Of a stretch of DNA of 64,000 nucleotides, positions 1-8,321 are shown in pieces. The stretch is from an uncultured Lachnospiraceae bacterium (lineage in GTDB: Bacteria > Bacillota > Clostridia > Lachnospirales > Lachnospiraceae): contig CAJUGD010000001.1 in assembly GCA_910586205.1 (NCBI GenBank), positions 241,697 to 305,696 on the forward strand. The letters are read 5' to 3'. The position numbers and the translations under genes were made by a program. Numbering within the stretch: the stretch's first letter is position 1; each line of letters begins with the position of its first letter. The notes beneath the pieces were generated by a model, which worked only from the letters and a program-made list of their open reading frames with translations, searched no databases and was not told where the DNA came from.

Positions 1-450
1 ATTGGAATCAATGCGGCAAAGTATTCTTCTACAGAAGTAGAGGGTATGGGGTATGCCATTCCCATTTCCAAGGCACAGGATATTATCAATGATTTGATGA
101 ACAGGAAGACCCGGACAGAGGTGGAGGAAAGCAAACGAGGATATCTTGGGATCCAGGGGACGAATGTGGACGACATGACAGCCGCTATGTATGGTATGCC
201 GAGAGGCATTTATGTGTATAAGATTGTGGAGGGCGGTGCGGCTGCTTCCTCCGGATTAAGGGAAAAGGATATTATCACCAAATTTGATAAGCAGACGGTT
301 CGCTCCATGGCGGATCTGCAGGAAATGCTTACCTATTATGAGGGCGGCAGCACAATAGAGCTGACGGTCAGCTCCTTAGAGAATGGTGAGTATGTGGAAC
401 GGACTGTGGAGATTACTTTAGGATATAAACCAGAAGAAGAAACCAATTAA
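1..450 (+). CDS. HtrA/DegP-like serine protease, C-terminal part (5' end outside window)
   Basis: The frame is open from base 1, so the gene starts upstream. What is left is the end of the trypsin-like domain (INAAKYSSTEVEGMGYAIP, typical of the last strand of HtrA proteases, where the serine-protease fold closes before the PDZ domain) followed by one PDZ domain (about residues 45-135, with RGYLGIQG and the GGAAASSGLREKDII carboxylate-binding region). HtrA proteins are membrane-anchored or secreted quality-control proteases. The catalytic triad lies outside the window, so activity cannot be judged. The protein ends EEETN and the stop is followed by an AT-rich gap before clpX. The family assignment is firm; which HtrA paralogue it is cannot be told. 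Confidence 0.88.
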   Translation: MGINAAKYSSTEVEGMGYAIPISKAQDIINDLMNRKTRTEVEESKRGYLGIQGTNVDDMTAAMYGMPRGIYVYKIVEGGAAASSGLREKDIITKFDKQTVRSMADLQEMLTYYEGGSTIELTVSSLENGEYVERTVEITLGYKPEEETN

Positions 451-565
451 TGCTTGCATTTTTGGGAAAATAGAAATATAGTAAAGATAGAAGAAAAAGG
501 CGGATACTCAGAGTACTTTTGACAGTACCCTGAGTATTTGTTGTGATAGAGAGGAAGGAAACCAA

Positions 566-2014
566 GTGGACGAGAAGGAGAGAGAGCAGAAGACCGAGAC
601 TGTACAGGCAGGCAATGGGAAAGAGGAGGAGCAGGAGTACGAGAAAATCTGTTATATATGCCACAGGCCGGAGAGCAAAGCAGGCAATATGATTCTAATG
701 CCGGGAAATATGTGTTTATGTCATGACTGTATGCAGAAAGCATTTGACTCTGTTATGGGAGGCGGAATGGATTTCTCTAAAATGGATTTTTCCCGTTTGT
801 CCGGAATGCCTTTTATGAACCTGAATTTTGTACCTGCAGGAAATACTGCGGAGATGGAGAATATACAGATTCCAAAAAGCCAGAAGGTAAAAAAGAAAAA
901 AAGCGCCGGACCTGGGTTTGAGCTTAAAGATATTCCGGCTCCCCATGTGATCAAAAGCCGTCTGGACGAATATGTGATCGGGCAGGAGAGAGCAAAAAAG
1001 GTGATTTCTGTGGCAGTCTATAATCACTATAAGCGGGTGTATGCAGAGAGCCTAAGGCAGAAAAAGATAAAGGAGGATGTGGCTTTAGAGCAGCAGGAAG
1101 TTGCCATTGAAAAGTCCAATATTTTGATGATCGGGCCTACAGGAAGCGGAAAGACTTATTTAGTGCGGGTCTTAGCGCAGCTTTTAGATGTGCCTCTTGC
1201 CATTGCAGACGCCACGTCACTGACGGAGGCCGGGTATATTGGCGATGATATTGAAAGCGTGGTTTCAAAGCTTTTGGCTGCTGCAGGAAATGATGTGGAA
1301 CGGGCGGAGCACGGGATTATTTTTATTGATGAAATTGATAAGATTGCCAAGAAGCGGGAGACCAACACCCGGGATGTAAGCGGGGAGTCTGTGCAGCAGG
1401 AGCTTTTAAAGCTTTTGGAGGGAAGCCAGGTAGAGGTGCCGGTGGGATCCAACCAGAAAAATGCATTGACCCCATTAAAAACCGTAAACACAGATCATAT
1501 ATTGTTTATCTGCGGCGGAGCATTTCCGGATCTGGACAAGATTATTAAGAGGCGGCTGAACAAGACGAATTCTATGGGGTTTGGAGCTGAGCTTAAGGAC
1601 AAATATGAAGATGATCCTTATATTTTGAGCCATGTGGTCAATAAGGATCTGCGGGAATTTGGGATGATTCCTGAGTTTTTGGGACGTTTGCCCGTGACAG
1701 TGACTTTGGAGAGGCTTTCAGAGGAGCTGTTGGTAAAGATACTAAGAGAACCAAAAAACGCCATTCTAAAGCAATATATAAAGCTTTTAGAGATGGATGA
1801 GGTAAAGCTGGTATTTGAGGAGGGGGCTTTAGGATGGATTGCCGGAGAGGCAATCAAAAGAGAGACCGGAGCAAGGGCTTTACGGGCGATTCTGGAAGAA
1901 TATATGCTGGATATTATGTATGAGATTCCGAAAGACCCGAATATCGGAGAGGTGACGGTAACACGGGCTTATCTGGAAAAGCGGGGAGGCCCGGTTATCC
2001 GGATGAGGGGATAG
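566..2014 (+). CDS. clpX: ClpX-type AAA+ ATPase with N-terminal zinc finger
   Basis: This is a 482-residue unfoldase subunit that would feed substrates to ClpP. The N-terminal zinc-binding domain has CYIC and CHDC pairs (about residues 29-55). A charged linker follows, then the AAA+ module: Walker A GPTGSGKT, pore loop GYIG (usually GYVG), Walker B IIFIDEIDK, the ClpP-contacting loop as MGFG (usually IGFG), and the C-terminal small domain with RETGARALRAI. At 482 residues it is longer than the usual 410-430, mainly in the linker after the finger. The start is GTG with GAGGAAGGA about 7 bases upstream; no ATG fits better. No clpP or tig is adjacent, so it may be a second ClpX paralogue rather than the primary one. 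A strong terminator follows. Confidence 0.9.
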   Translation: MDEKEREQKTETVQAGNGKEEEQEYEKICYICHRPESKAGNMILMPGNMCLCHDCMQKAFDSVMGGGMDFSKMDFSRLSGMPFMNLNFVPAGNTAEMENIQIPKSQKVKKKKSAGPGFELKDIPAPHVIKSRLDEYVIGQERAKKVISVAVYNHYKRVYAESLRQKKIKEDVALEQQEVAIEKSNILMIGPTGSGKTYLVRVLAQLLDVPLAIADATSLTEAGYIGDDIESVVSKLLAAAGNDVERAEHGIIFIDEIDKIAKKRETNTRDVSGESVQQELLKLLEGSQVEVPVGSNQKNALTPLKTVNTDHILFICGGAFPDLDKIIKRRLNKTNSMGFGAELKDKYEDDPYILSHVVNKDLREFGMIPEFLGRLPVTVTLERLSEELLVKILREPKNAILKQYIKLLEMDEVKLVFEEGALGWIAGEAIKRETGARALRAILEEYMLDIMYEIPKDPNIGEVTVTRAYLEKRGGPVIRMRG

Positions 2015-2022
2015 AAGAATGG

Positions 2023-2065
2023 TTCTCACTGCAAACGGGATACTGTTTGCGGTGAGAATTTCCTT
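2023..2065 (+). terminator. Rho-independent terminator after clpX
   Basis: A 14-bp stem (2023-2036 with 2045-2058, one G-U pair) and an 8-base loop are followed by a T-rich tract. It begins 8 bases after the clpX stop. Confidence 0.8.
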
Positions 2066-2108
2066 CTGTCCATGGAGTGCAGACTTACCTGCATTGGAGT
2101 TCTTATGC

Positions 2109-3842
2109 TTATTGCTGGTCCCGGCGAAATGTTTGGTAGAGATTTAAAGTGCCGTATCCCCATATAGGGTTGGGGTAGGTGAAGGATGGGTTCCGATCCG
2201 CGCCGCGGATGATCATGGAGGTGAGAGATGTGTTGCTCAGGCCCTGATCGTTGTTGTTGATATAGCTCCATGTAAAAATATCTGCCATTGCTCCTGCCGC
2301 AATGGCAGCCGCAACAGAAGATCCGGAACGCCGGGTGAAACGGAGATCGTTTTCTATGGAGATACCTGCGGCGGGGCCCTGAACGTCCACGCCAGGAGCC
2401 GCAATATCCGGCTTTATCCGTCCGCGGGGAGTATATCCGCGGCTGCTGTGAATGTAAATGCTGTTATTGCTGTGATTGTAGGCTGCAACCGTAAGGGGCA
2501 TGTTGGCATTTCCCGGATCCATAGTGGTTGTGTTGGGATCCGGGCGCAGAAAGATCGTCTGGTCAGAAAGAAATCCATGCATAGGCAGCCACGCATGAAA
2601 TTGGCCGGTGATGTACAGCGCCGGATAGACTCGGATTCGCCATATTCCGGAAGAAGGACTCTCAAAACGTATAAAGATTAACTGCCCTCCGGAACCGCTC
2701 TCAAAATTCTGGTAGCTGACAGTCAGGACAGAGGAGTCTAAACGAAAGGGAATAACTGTCTCAGAGCCTAGGCGGGGTGAAATACTGTCGATGACTTCTC
2801 CGGAAGGTGATACCAATCCGATGGTATAGAGGGCCGGCTCCAGAGACCACAGCTCCATACAAAAGCCCGTCTCGTCAGGGGCCACGCGGATTTCAATATC
2901 TTCATATTCCTGATCAGGCAGCAGATTTCCTTTGAAATGATGATGATAACCCATCTCATTACCAGCCCCGGCAACCACGGCAAAGCCGGAATAACCGCTG
3001 AGACTTTCTAATTGCAGACTTAAAGGGCCATTGCCCTCATGGCTGCCCTGGTTGGTGCCTATACCCAGATAAATTACCAGAGGGCGACGGTATTCACTGG
3101 CCAGGCTTAAGAGATAACTGACAGCAGACATGATATCATTTTCCTGAAATACAGGATCCTCTGTATGGACAAGAAAAAAGTCACGCAGATATTGTTTGGC
3201 AGGTTTAAGCTTAACAACAGCCAGGGAAGCATTGGGGGCAGCCCCGGAAAAAGGAACAGGACGGTCAATTCGGTTTCCGGCAGCAACACCAGCCATGAAA
3301 GTTCCGTGTCCGTCCGTATCGCGGCTGGGGACAACGGCAAAAGGATCCTCTGCCAAAAGGGCCTCATTGATCTGCTCATGGGTGTAGGTTGTTCCATAAA
3401 AGGGCTGAAAGCCAGAGATTTCCTGGGGCATTTCTGCAGATTCAATGGATTGATCCCAAATGCCCAGGATCCGGCTTGTATTGTCAGGGTTGCGAAACAA
3501 TGGATTGGTGTAGTCTACACCAGTGTCAACAATTCCGATGATTACACCTGTTCCGTCTGCCTGAAGGGCAGGCTGGTCAAAAACGGGGAGGATTCCGCTG
3601 CTTTCTAAGACGGTAGTGTCCAGCAGACCGAACAGCTTAGGGATGCTGCTGTAGGAGTATTGAGAGATGCTTAAGGGTGCAATGTTGTCTTTTAAAGCAT
3701 ATACTACGGCAAATTCCCGGCTGATGAAATTGACACACTGAGTCTGCGCCAGTTCGTAAAAAGCTGGCACCGAACGGGCGGAGTAGTGCACAATAAAATC
3801 CATATAGTTATCAGAAGAAGGCGCATATTGGCAGACAGGCAT
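2109..3842 (-). CDS. Csp-like subtilisin family (S8) serine protease
   Basis: A 577-residue subtilase of the clostridial Csp/CspB type. There is no signal peptide; it begins MPVCQYAPSSDNYMDFIV, as many Csp-like proteins do. The triad is intact: Asp in GIVDTGVDY (about residue 108), His in DTDGHGTFMAG (about 180) and Ser in SGSSVAAAIAAGAMA (near 525). A long insertion lies between His and Ser, as in Csp proteases. Csp proteins in clostridia cleave pro-SleC during spore germination, but many Lachnospiraceae carry several homologues of unknown role, so a germination role is only inferred. The gene is monocistronic, convergent with clpX and divergent from lspA. GGAGAGC sits about 8 bases before the ATG. 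Confidence 0.85.
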   Translation of the reverse strand: MPVCQYAPSSDNYMDFIVHYSARSVPAFYELAQTQCVNFISREFAVVYALKDNIAPLSISQYSYSSIPKLFGLLDTTVLESSGILPVFDQPALQADGTGVIIGIVDTGVDYTNPLFRNPDNTSRILGIWDQSIESAEMPQEISGFQPFYGTTYTHEQINEALLAEDPFAVVPSRDTDGHGTFMAGVAAGNRIDRPVPFSGAAPNASLAVVKLKPAKQYLRDFFLVHTEDPVFQENDIMSAVSYLLSLASEYRRPLVIYLGIGTNQGSHEGNGPLSLQLESLSGYSGFAVVAGAGNEMGYHHHFKGNLLPDQEYEDIEIRVAPDETGFCMELWSLEPALYTIGLVSPSGEVIDSISPRLGSETVIPFRLDSSVLTVSYQNFESGSGGQLIFIRFESPSSGIWRIRVYPALYITGQFHAWLPMHGFLSDQTIFLRPDPNTTTMDPGNANMPLTVAAYNHSNNSIYIHSSRGYTPRGRIKPDIAAPGVDVQGPAAGISIENDLRFTRRSGSSVAAAIAAGAMADIFTWSYINNNDQGLSNTSLTSMIIRGADRNPSFTYPNPIWGYGTLNLYQTFRRDQQ

Positions 3843-3894
3843 GAAAGCTCTCCGTCTATTCTTTTAAAATAAAGATATGATTTTTGGTATGTAT

Positions 3895-3923
3895 TTGATT
3901 ATTGTCCGAGAAAATAGTATAAT
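3895..3923 (+). promoter_or_regulatory. Promoter for the lspA homologue
   Basis: TTGATT (3895-3900), a 17-base spacer and TATAAT (3918-3923) lie 42 bases before the lspA start, in the divergent gap. Confidence 0.65.
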
Positions 3924-3964
3924 AAAGACAAATGATTTCGTAATATAAGAAGGAGGGCATGAGA

Positions 3965-4441
3965 ATGGCATATATAGTATGGATCATGCTGCTGGCAGGC
4001 GGAGACCAGTGGCTGAAACACAAAGTTGAAGCACAAAAACCAGAGCAGTTTCCTAAGCCCTTGGAAGGAAGCAAGGATCGTATATGGGTTTACCAGAATC
4101 ATAATCCGGGTTTTCCCTTTGGGTTTATGAAAAAGCATGAGGAGCTGGTGCGCCTGATTCCTCTGGTGCTGACTTCCGTTTTGGGGGGATGTCTGATTGA
4201 GAAGGGAAAAACAAAGGGAAGATATATGGATAAGCTGTCCTTGTCTTTGGTGATCGGCGGTTCTTTGAGTAATCTGTACGACCGGTATGTGCGGGGCTAT
4301 GTGGTGGATTATTTCAGTGTTCGGTTTGGTCCCTTAAAGAAAGTGGTGTTTAATTTGGGGGATATTTTTATTTTCTTAGGATGTGGGCTGCAGGCAGCGG
4401 GATTTCCGGCGGCAGTAAAGGAGAAGGAGAAAAAGGAGTGA
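3965..4441 (+). CDS. lspA: Signal peptidase II homologue (lipoprotein signal peptidase)
   Basis: A polytopic inner-membrane aspartyl protease that cleaves prolipoproteins ahead of the lipidated Cys. Family motifs in order: DQWLKH in the first membrane segment, NHNPGFPFGF (the NxGxAFG region), GGSLSNLYDRYVRGYVVDYF and FNLGDIFIFLG. The two catalytic Asp are those of VVDYF and FNLGD. I chose the ATG at 3965 rather than 3959 because AGGAGG at 3951-3956 is 8 bases from 3965 but only 2 from 3959. It has 158 residues, normal for the family. The motifs depart somewhat from consensus (FPFG for AFG, LGD for AD), so it may be a second, diverged LspA. A short charged tail (KEKEKKE) ends it. Confidence 0.85.
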   Translation: MAYIVWIMLLAGGDQWLKHKVEAQKPEQFPKPLEGSKDRIWVYQNHNPGFPFGFMKKHEELVRLIPLVLTSVLGGCLIEKGKTKGRYMDKLSLSLVIGGSLSNLYDRYVRGYVVDYFSVRFGPLKKVVFNLGDIFIFLGCGLQAAGFPAAVKEKEKKE

Positions 4442-4503
4442 CTGTCCGGATGTCCATAGGCTTCGTGAAAACAGCGCGCCCGGGACAGAGGGAGAAATAG
4501 AGA

Positions 4504-4532
4504 TTGACAAGGACCGGGAAATATTGTAGAAT
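4504..4532 (+). promoter_or_regulatory. Strong sigma-A promoter for the CNNM/CorC gene
   Basis: TTGACA (4504-4509), a 17-base spacer and TAGAAT (4527-4532) lie in the 225-base gap after lspA. The start codon is about 130 bases downstream, so the transcript has a leader of roughly 125 bases. Confidence 0.75.
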
Positions 4533-4666
4533 CGTAGGCAATTTATTAATGTTGCCGGCACGAAAGTGTTCATGAAGGCAGAATGCTGCGTTGGCACGGC
4601 ATTGATACAATAGTAAAGTCTTTTTGTGGTATTTCATAAATTTGGAAAGGAGATTAATAGGATTCT

Positions 4667-6013
4667 ATGTTAGATTCAGGAGACAGTACGGGCATACAGA
4701 TCTGTACGGTTGTTGTGCTGCTTTGCCTCTCTGCGTTTTTTTCTTCGGCGGAGACGGCTCTCACTACGGTCAACCGCATGCGGGTGCGGACTTTAGCGGA
4801 GGCAGGAGATAAGAGAGCCATCACTTTGACAAAGGTAATTGAGGATTCGGGAAAGATGCTGAGCACCATTTTGGTGGGCAATAATATTGTGAATTTGTCA
4901 GCGTCTTCTCTTATGACGACCTTGACCATGCAGCTATTTGGAAGTAAAGCAGTGGGTGCGGCAACAGGTGTCCTGACACTGTTGATTTTGGTTTTTGGTG
5001 AGATTTCTCCTAAGACGCTTGCTACGATTCATTCTGAGCGGTTAGCGCTGCAATATGCAGGAATTATTTACCTGATGATGACATTGCTGACGCCGGTGAT
5101 TTTCTGTATCAATCAGCTTTCTCTTGGATTTTTGCTGCTTTTGCGGGTAGATCCGAATAAAAAGCAGGAGGCGATCACAGAGGATGAGCTTCGGACCATT
5201 GTGGAGGTAAGCCACGAGGAAGGCGTGATTGAGACAGAAGAAAAGAAGATGATTAATAATGTGTTTGATTTCGGTGATTCGGTGGCAAAAGACGTGATGG
5301 TGCCTCGGATCGATATGGTTATGGTGGATGTGGACACAACCTTTGAGGAATTGATGGAGATTTTCCGTCGGGAGAAATTTACCCGATTCCCGGTGTATGA
5401 GGGGACTACGGACAATGTAATCGGCATTATTAATGTAAAGGACTTTCTTCTGGCCGAGCGGAAATCATTTACGATCCGGGATTTTTTAAGGCAGCCCTTG
5501 TATACCTATGAATACAAAAAGACAGCAGAGCTGATGGTGGAAATGCGGAAAACCTTTAATAATTTTATTATTGTGCTAGATGAGTATGGAGCCACAGCCG
5601 GGATGGTAACCCTGGAGGATATGCTTGAGGAGATTGTGGGGGAAATCCGGGATGAGTATGATGAGGATGAGGAAGATGCACTGAAGATGATCGCGGCCGA
5701 CGAGTATCTGGTCAGCGGTTCCATGAAGCTGGATGACTTAAATGGATGGCTGAATCTGAAGCTGGAATCAGAGGCATATGACTCCATAGGCGGGTTGGTG
5801 ATCGGCCTTTTAGACCATTTGCCTGAAGCCGGGGAGGAAGTGTGCCATGAGGGGCTTCGCCTCGTGGTGGAAAGTGTAGAGAAAAATCGGATTGAGAAGA
5901 TTCACCTGTATATTCTGAGCGAAGAAGATGAAATGAAAGAGGCGGATGATAAAGACAAAAAAGAGCAGCAGGGGAAAGATGAGCCGGCTGGAGCAGAGAG
6001 CCAGGCATCCTGA
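4667..6013 (+). CDS. CNNM/CorC (HlyC) family membrane protein with CBS pair
   Basis: A 448-residue protein with an N-terminal CNNM (DUF21) domain of about four membrane segments (residues 8-165; FFSSAETALTTVNRMR and GEISPKTLATIHSERLA are typical), a CBS pair (about 205-335; VPRIDMVMVD, FTRFPVYEGTTDNVIGIINVKDF, TAGMVTLEDMLEEIVGEI) and a C-terminal CorC_HlyC domain (about 345-425). The tail is acidic and lysine-rich. Homologues are linked to Mg2+ or Co2+ efflux; the old hemolysin label is historical. The upstream frame closes with TAG at 4658, so the ATG at 4667 is the first possible start; AAAGGAG is about 14 bases away, longer than usual. Confidence 0.88.
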   Translation: MLDSGDSTGIQICTVVVLLCLSAFFSSAETALTTVNRMRVRTLAEAGDKRAITLTKVIEDSGKMLSTILVGNNIVNLSASSLMTTLTMQLFGSKAVGAATGVLTLLILVFGEISPKTLATIHSERLALQYAGIIYLMMTLLTPVIFCINQLSLGFLLLLRVDPNKKQEAITEDELRTIVEVSHEEGVIETEEKKMINNVFDFGDSVAKDVMVPRIDMVMVDVDTTFEELMEIFRREKFTRFPVYEGTTDNVIGIINVKDFLLAERKSFTIRDFLRQPLYTYEYKKTAELMVEMRKTFNNFIIVLDEYGATAGMVTLEDMLEEIVGEIRDEYDEDEEDALKMIAADEYLVSGSMKLDDLNGWLNLKLESEAYDSIGGLVIGLLDHLPEAGEEVCHEGLRLVVESVEKNRIEKIHLYILSEEDEMKEADDKDKKEQQGKDEPAGAESQAS

Positions 6014-6088
6014 AGTCTTCCATTCCTGTTTTCTGCACATCTCCTTTCATTCATGATAGTGCTGCGAAAATGCGGCATGGGGGTTACT

Positions 6089-6547
6089 ATGATAGGTAAT
6101 TGGCTGGTAAATCTTGTAATGGGAATTGTGACGGCAGTAGTCAGCTTTCAGACGGTTTTGGAAAGCTGTGAGGAATTAAAGGCAGAGATTAAAAAAGCAC
6201 GCAAATTCTATACCGGAACAACAAAAGCCCAGGTGATACGGGTCGAGGAGGAAGTGTTTCTGGGAGGAAGGATTTATTACTGGCCTGTATTTTGCTTTGA
6301 GATAAAGGGAGTGGAGTATGAAAAAAGGAGCCGGCTCTTTACGGATCAGATCACAGGGTTTGATATTGGCCAGGTCTGTGAAATTCGGTATAATTTAGAT
6401 AATCCCAATGAGTTTATGGTGGCAGAGGATCAGAAAAGCTATGATCAGGCAAACAGCATTGCCATGAAGCATGTGGCGGTTTTGGCCGGAGGAAGCGCTT
6501 TGGTGATACTGGGAATTTTTCTAAAGTTTGGGTGGAGCCGGGGATAA
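6089..6547 (+). CDS. Small membrane protein, DUF3592-like
   Basis: A 152-residue protein with one membrane segment at each end (about 2-20 and 125-145) and an intervening beta-rich domain (KAQVIRVEEEVFLGG.IYYWPVFCFEIKGVEYEKRS.LF, then GFDIGQVCEIRYNLDNPNEF). This layout and the pattern of a converted extracytoplasmic domain with an RYNPxNP-like segment match DUF3592-type proteins of unknown role. Earlier ATG codons at 6053 and 6077 are in frame, but only the ATG at 6089 has a purine-rich site (GGGGG, 6079-6083) at proper spacing. Confidence 0.6.
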   Translation: MIGNWLVNLVMGIVTAVVSFQTVLESCEELKAEIKKARKFYTGTTKAQVIRVEEEVFLGGRIYYWPVFCFEIKGVEYEKRSRLFTDQITGFDIGQVCEIRYNLDNPNEFMVAEDQKSYDQANSIAMKHVAVLAGGSALVILGIFLKFGWSRG

Positions 6548-6583
6548 GCGGCGGTCTTTCCATTAAGAAAATAGTATAGGATG

Positions 6584-6628
6584 AAAAACCGCAGGCGGGA
6601 TGTTCAACTGAACATCCCGCCTGCGGTT
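6584..6628. terminator. Bidirectional terminator with a perfect 20-bp stem
   Basis: Arms at 6587-6606 and 6609-6628 pair perfectly over 20 bp. On the minus strand the stem is followed by TTTTTCAT, so it ends the TIGR04086 gene; the plus-strand gene upstream could use it too. The minus-strand stop codon (6604-6606) lies inside the stem. Confidence 0.8.
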
Positions 6629-6969
6629 CCTCCTACAGCGCAGCAGGCCAGCACAGTGGCTGTCTGGGTAAGATCCGGTATCGGCATCCTTTCCCGGTTC
6701 ATTAGCCATGAGACGGCAAACAGCACGGCAAAATACAGAATCCCGGTGAGCATTCCCCAGAAAAATCTGCGGGAAAGAGAAGCTTTGCCTGCTAAGAAGC
6801 CTCCGAACAGGCAGGCGATCACATAGACACCGTACACAGCAACATTAATCTGCTGCTCTCCCAGCTTCAGCCGGTAAAGGGCAAAGGACAGGGCAAGGAG
6901 CAGAATGCCGGACAAAAGATATGCCATCAGCAGAGAACGCAGCAATACCTTGGATTTAGAAATATCCAT
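6604..6969 (-). CDS. TIGR04086 family membrane protein
   Basis: A 121-residue protein with four predicted membrane helices (about residues 9-28, 44-63, 70-88 and 103-120). Small glycine motifs (ACLFGGFLAGK, GGTAGG) resemble the TIGR04086/YrzE group common in Firmicutes. The function is unknown. It stands alone between two plus-strand transcription units, divergent from the str operon. AGAAAGGAA lies upstream of the ATG, and its own terminator overlaps its last codon. Confidence 0.72.
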   Translation of the reverse strand: MDISKSKVLLRSLLMAYLLSGILLLALSFALYRLKLGEQQINVAVYGVYVIACLFGGFLAGKASLSRRFFWGMLTGILYFAVLFAVSWLMNRERMPIPDLTQTATVLACCAVGGTAGGMFS

Positions 6970-7062
6970 AAAATTCCTTTCTTGTGCAGGTTTGTTCTAT
7001 ATTTATGTTATGATTTCGCGGTACATGCATCAAAAAAGAAAGAGAATATAGTAAAAATTCCC

Positions 7063-7091
7063 TTGACACGGATTTACAATCCAGATATAAT
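7063..7091 (+). promoter_or_regulatory. Consensus promoter of the str operon
   Basis: TTGACA (7063-7068), a 17-base spacer and TATAAT (7086-7091) form a perfect sigma-A consensus. The transcript would start near 7098, giving a leader of about 85 bases before rpsL. Confidence 0.85.
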
Positions 7092-7183
7092 GATATGGCG
7101 TGCAAAACACGTTATATTTTTTGTGTGCAAAAAGCTGACAACTTACAGCAACCAACAGACAATATCACAGGAGGTGAAAAGGA

Positions 7184-7606
7184 ATGCCAACATTTAACCA
7201 GTTAGTAAGAAAGGGAAGACAGACATCGGTGAAGAAGTCCACAGCGCCGGCTCTGCAGAGAGGTTACAATTCCCTGCGCAAGCGTGCTACCGATATTTCT
7301 TCCCCTCAGAAAAGAGGCGTCTGCACTGCGGTTAAGACTGCTACCCCGAAAAAGCCGAACTCTGCACTTCGTAAGATTGCCAGAGTACGTCTTTCCAACG
7401 GAATCGAAGTTACCAGCTACATTCCTGGAGAGGGACATAATCTGCAGGAGCACAGCGTGGTGCTGATCCGCGGCGGAAGAGTTAAGGATCTGCCAGGTAC
7501 AAGATATCATATTATTCGTGGTACCTTGGATACCGCCGGAGTTGCTAACCGCAAAAAGGCTCGTTCCAAATATGGCGCGAAGCGGCCGAAAGCTGCTAAG
7601 AAGTAA
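7184..7606 (+). CDS. rpsL: 30S ribosomal protein S12
   Basis: A 140-residue decoding-centre protein, near-identical to S12 of other Firmicutes: MPTFNQLVRKGRQ at the start, KRGVCTAVKTATPKKPNSALRK and IPGEGHNLQEHSVVLIRGG. The streptomycin-related residues are the sensitive (wild-type) forms: Lys in TPKKPNS and Lys in GGRVKDLPG. It is first in the str operon, 84 bases after a consensus promoter start, with AGGAGGTG upstream. A 229-base gap separates it from rpsG; I see no gene or clear element in that gap. Confidence 0.98.
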   Translation: MPTFNQLVRKGRQTSVKKSTAPALQRGYNSLRKRATDISSPQKRGVCTAVKTATPKKPNSALRKIARVRLSNGIEVTSYIPGEGHNLQEHSVVLIRGGRVKDLPGTRYHIIRGTLDTAGVANRKKARSKYGAKRPKAAKK

Positions 7607-7835
7607 CAGGGTATAAGCAGTGAACGAAGTACCACTAACGGCAGTAAAGTGATTGTAGTGCCGGTGATATTGACCTGTAGGTTGCAGGAATAGATCAAAC
7701 GACCGAGCGCGAACACATTTTATGGAAACATGTGAGTACCGATGAATTAATTTCAGCAGGCAGCAAAAGAGTGCAGAAGGCTGAACGGCAGTCTGATGTA
7801 CAGCAGCCTGTACCATGATTAAGGAGGGAAGTAAC

Positions 7836-8306
7836 GTGCCACGTAAAGGACATATTCAGAAAAGAGATGTATTAGCAGATCCTTTATACAACAATAAAGT
7901 TGTAACGAAGCTGATCAACAACATTATGTTAGACGGCAAGAGAGGCGTTGCCCAGAAGATCGTATACGGTGCTTTTGCCCGTGTAGAGGATAAGACCGGA
8001 AAACCTGCAGTGGAGGTTTTCGAGGAGGCTATGAACAACATTATGCCGGTTCTGGAGGTTAAGGCAAAGCGTATCGGCGGCGCCACCTATCAGGTGCCGA
8101 TTGAGGTAAAGCCGGAGAGACGTCAGACATTGGCGCTTCGCTGGATCACCATGTTCTCCCGTAAGAGGAATGAAAAGACCCAGGAGGAGAGATTGGCGAA
8201 TGAGATCATGGATGCTGCCAACAACACAGGCGCGTCTGTGAAGCGTAAAGAAGATATGCATAAGATGGCAGAGGCTAACAAGGCCTTCTCCCATTTTAGA
8301 ATCTAA
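7836..8306 (+). CDS. rpsG: 30S ribosomal protein S7
   Basis: A 156-residue primary 16S rRNA-binding protein of the small-subunit head. PRKGHIQKRDVLADPLYN and the long C-terminal helix GASVKRKEDMHKMAEANKAF are diagnostic. The start is GTG at 7836 with AAGGAGGG 8 bases upstream; an in-frame ATG at 7815 would add seven residues not found in S7 and overlies the ribosome binding site, so I rejected it. It is followed 15 bases later by fusA. Confidence 0.97.
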   Translation: MPRKGHIQKRDVLADPLYNNKVVTKLINNIMLDGKRGVAQKIVYGAFARVEDKTGKPAVEVFEEAMNNIMPVLEVKAKRIGGATYQVPIEVKPERRQTLALRWITMFSRKRNEKTQEERLANEIMDAANNTGASVKRKEDMHKMAEANKAFSHFRI

Positions 8307-8321
8307 TAGGAGGACAAAGCT

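Noticed and set aside
3165..3608. Plus-strand 147-codon frame as a gene
   Set aside because: It lies wholly inside the minus-strand subtilase gene, has no ribosome binding site and no recognisable product.
4441..4666. Riboswitch in the leader of the CNNM/CorC gene
   Set aside because: An Mg2+ sensor would be attractive for this family, but I could not find an M-box-like set of conserved stems in the roughly 125-base leader.
7094..7130. Attenuator in the str operon leader
   Set aside because: There is a short CGTG/CACG hairpin near a T-rich tract, but the stem is only 4-5 bp and the T-run is interrupted.
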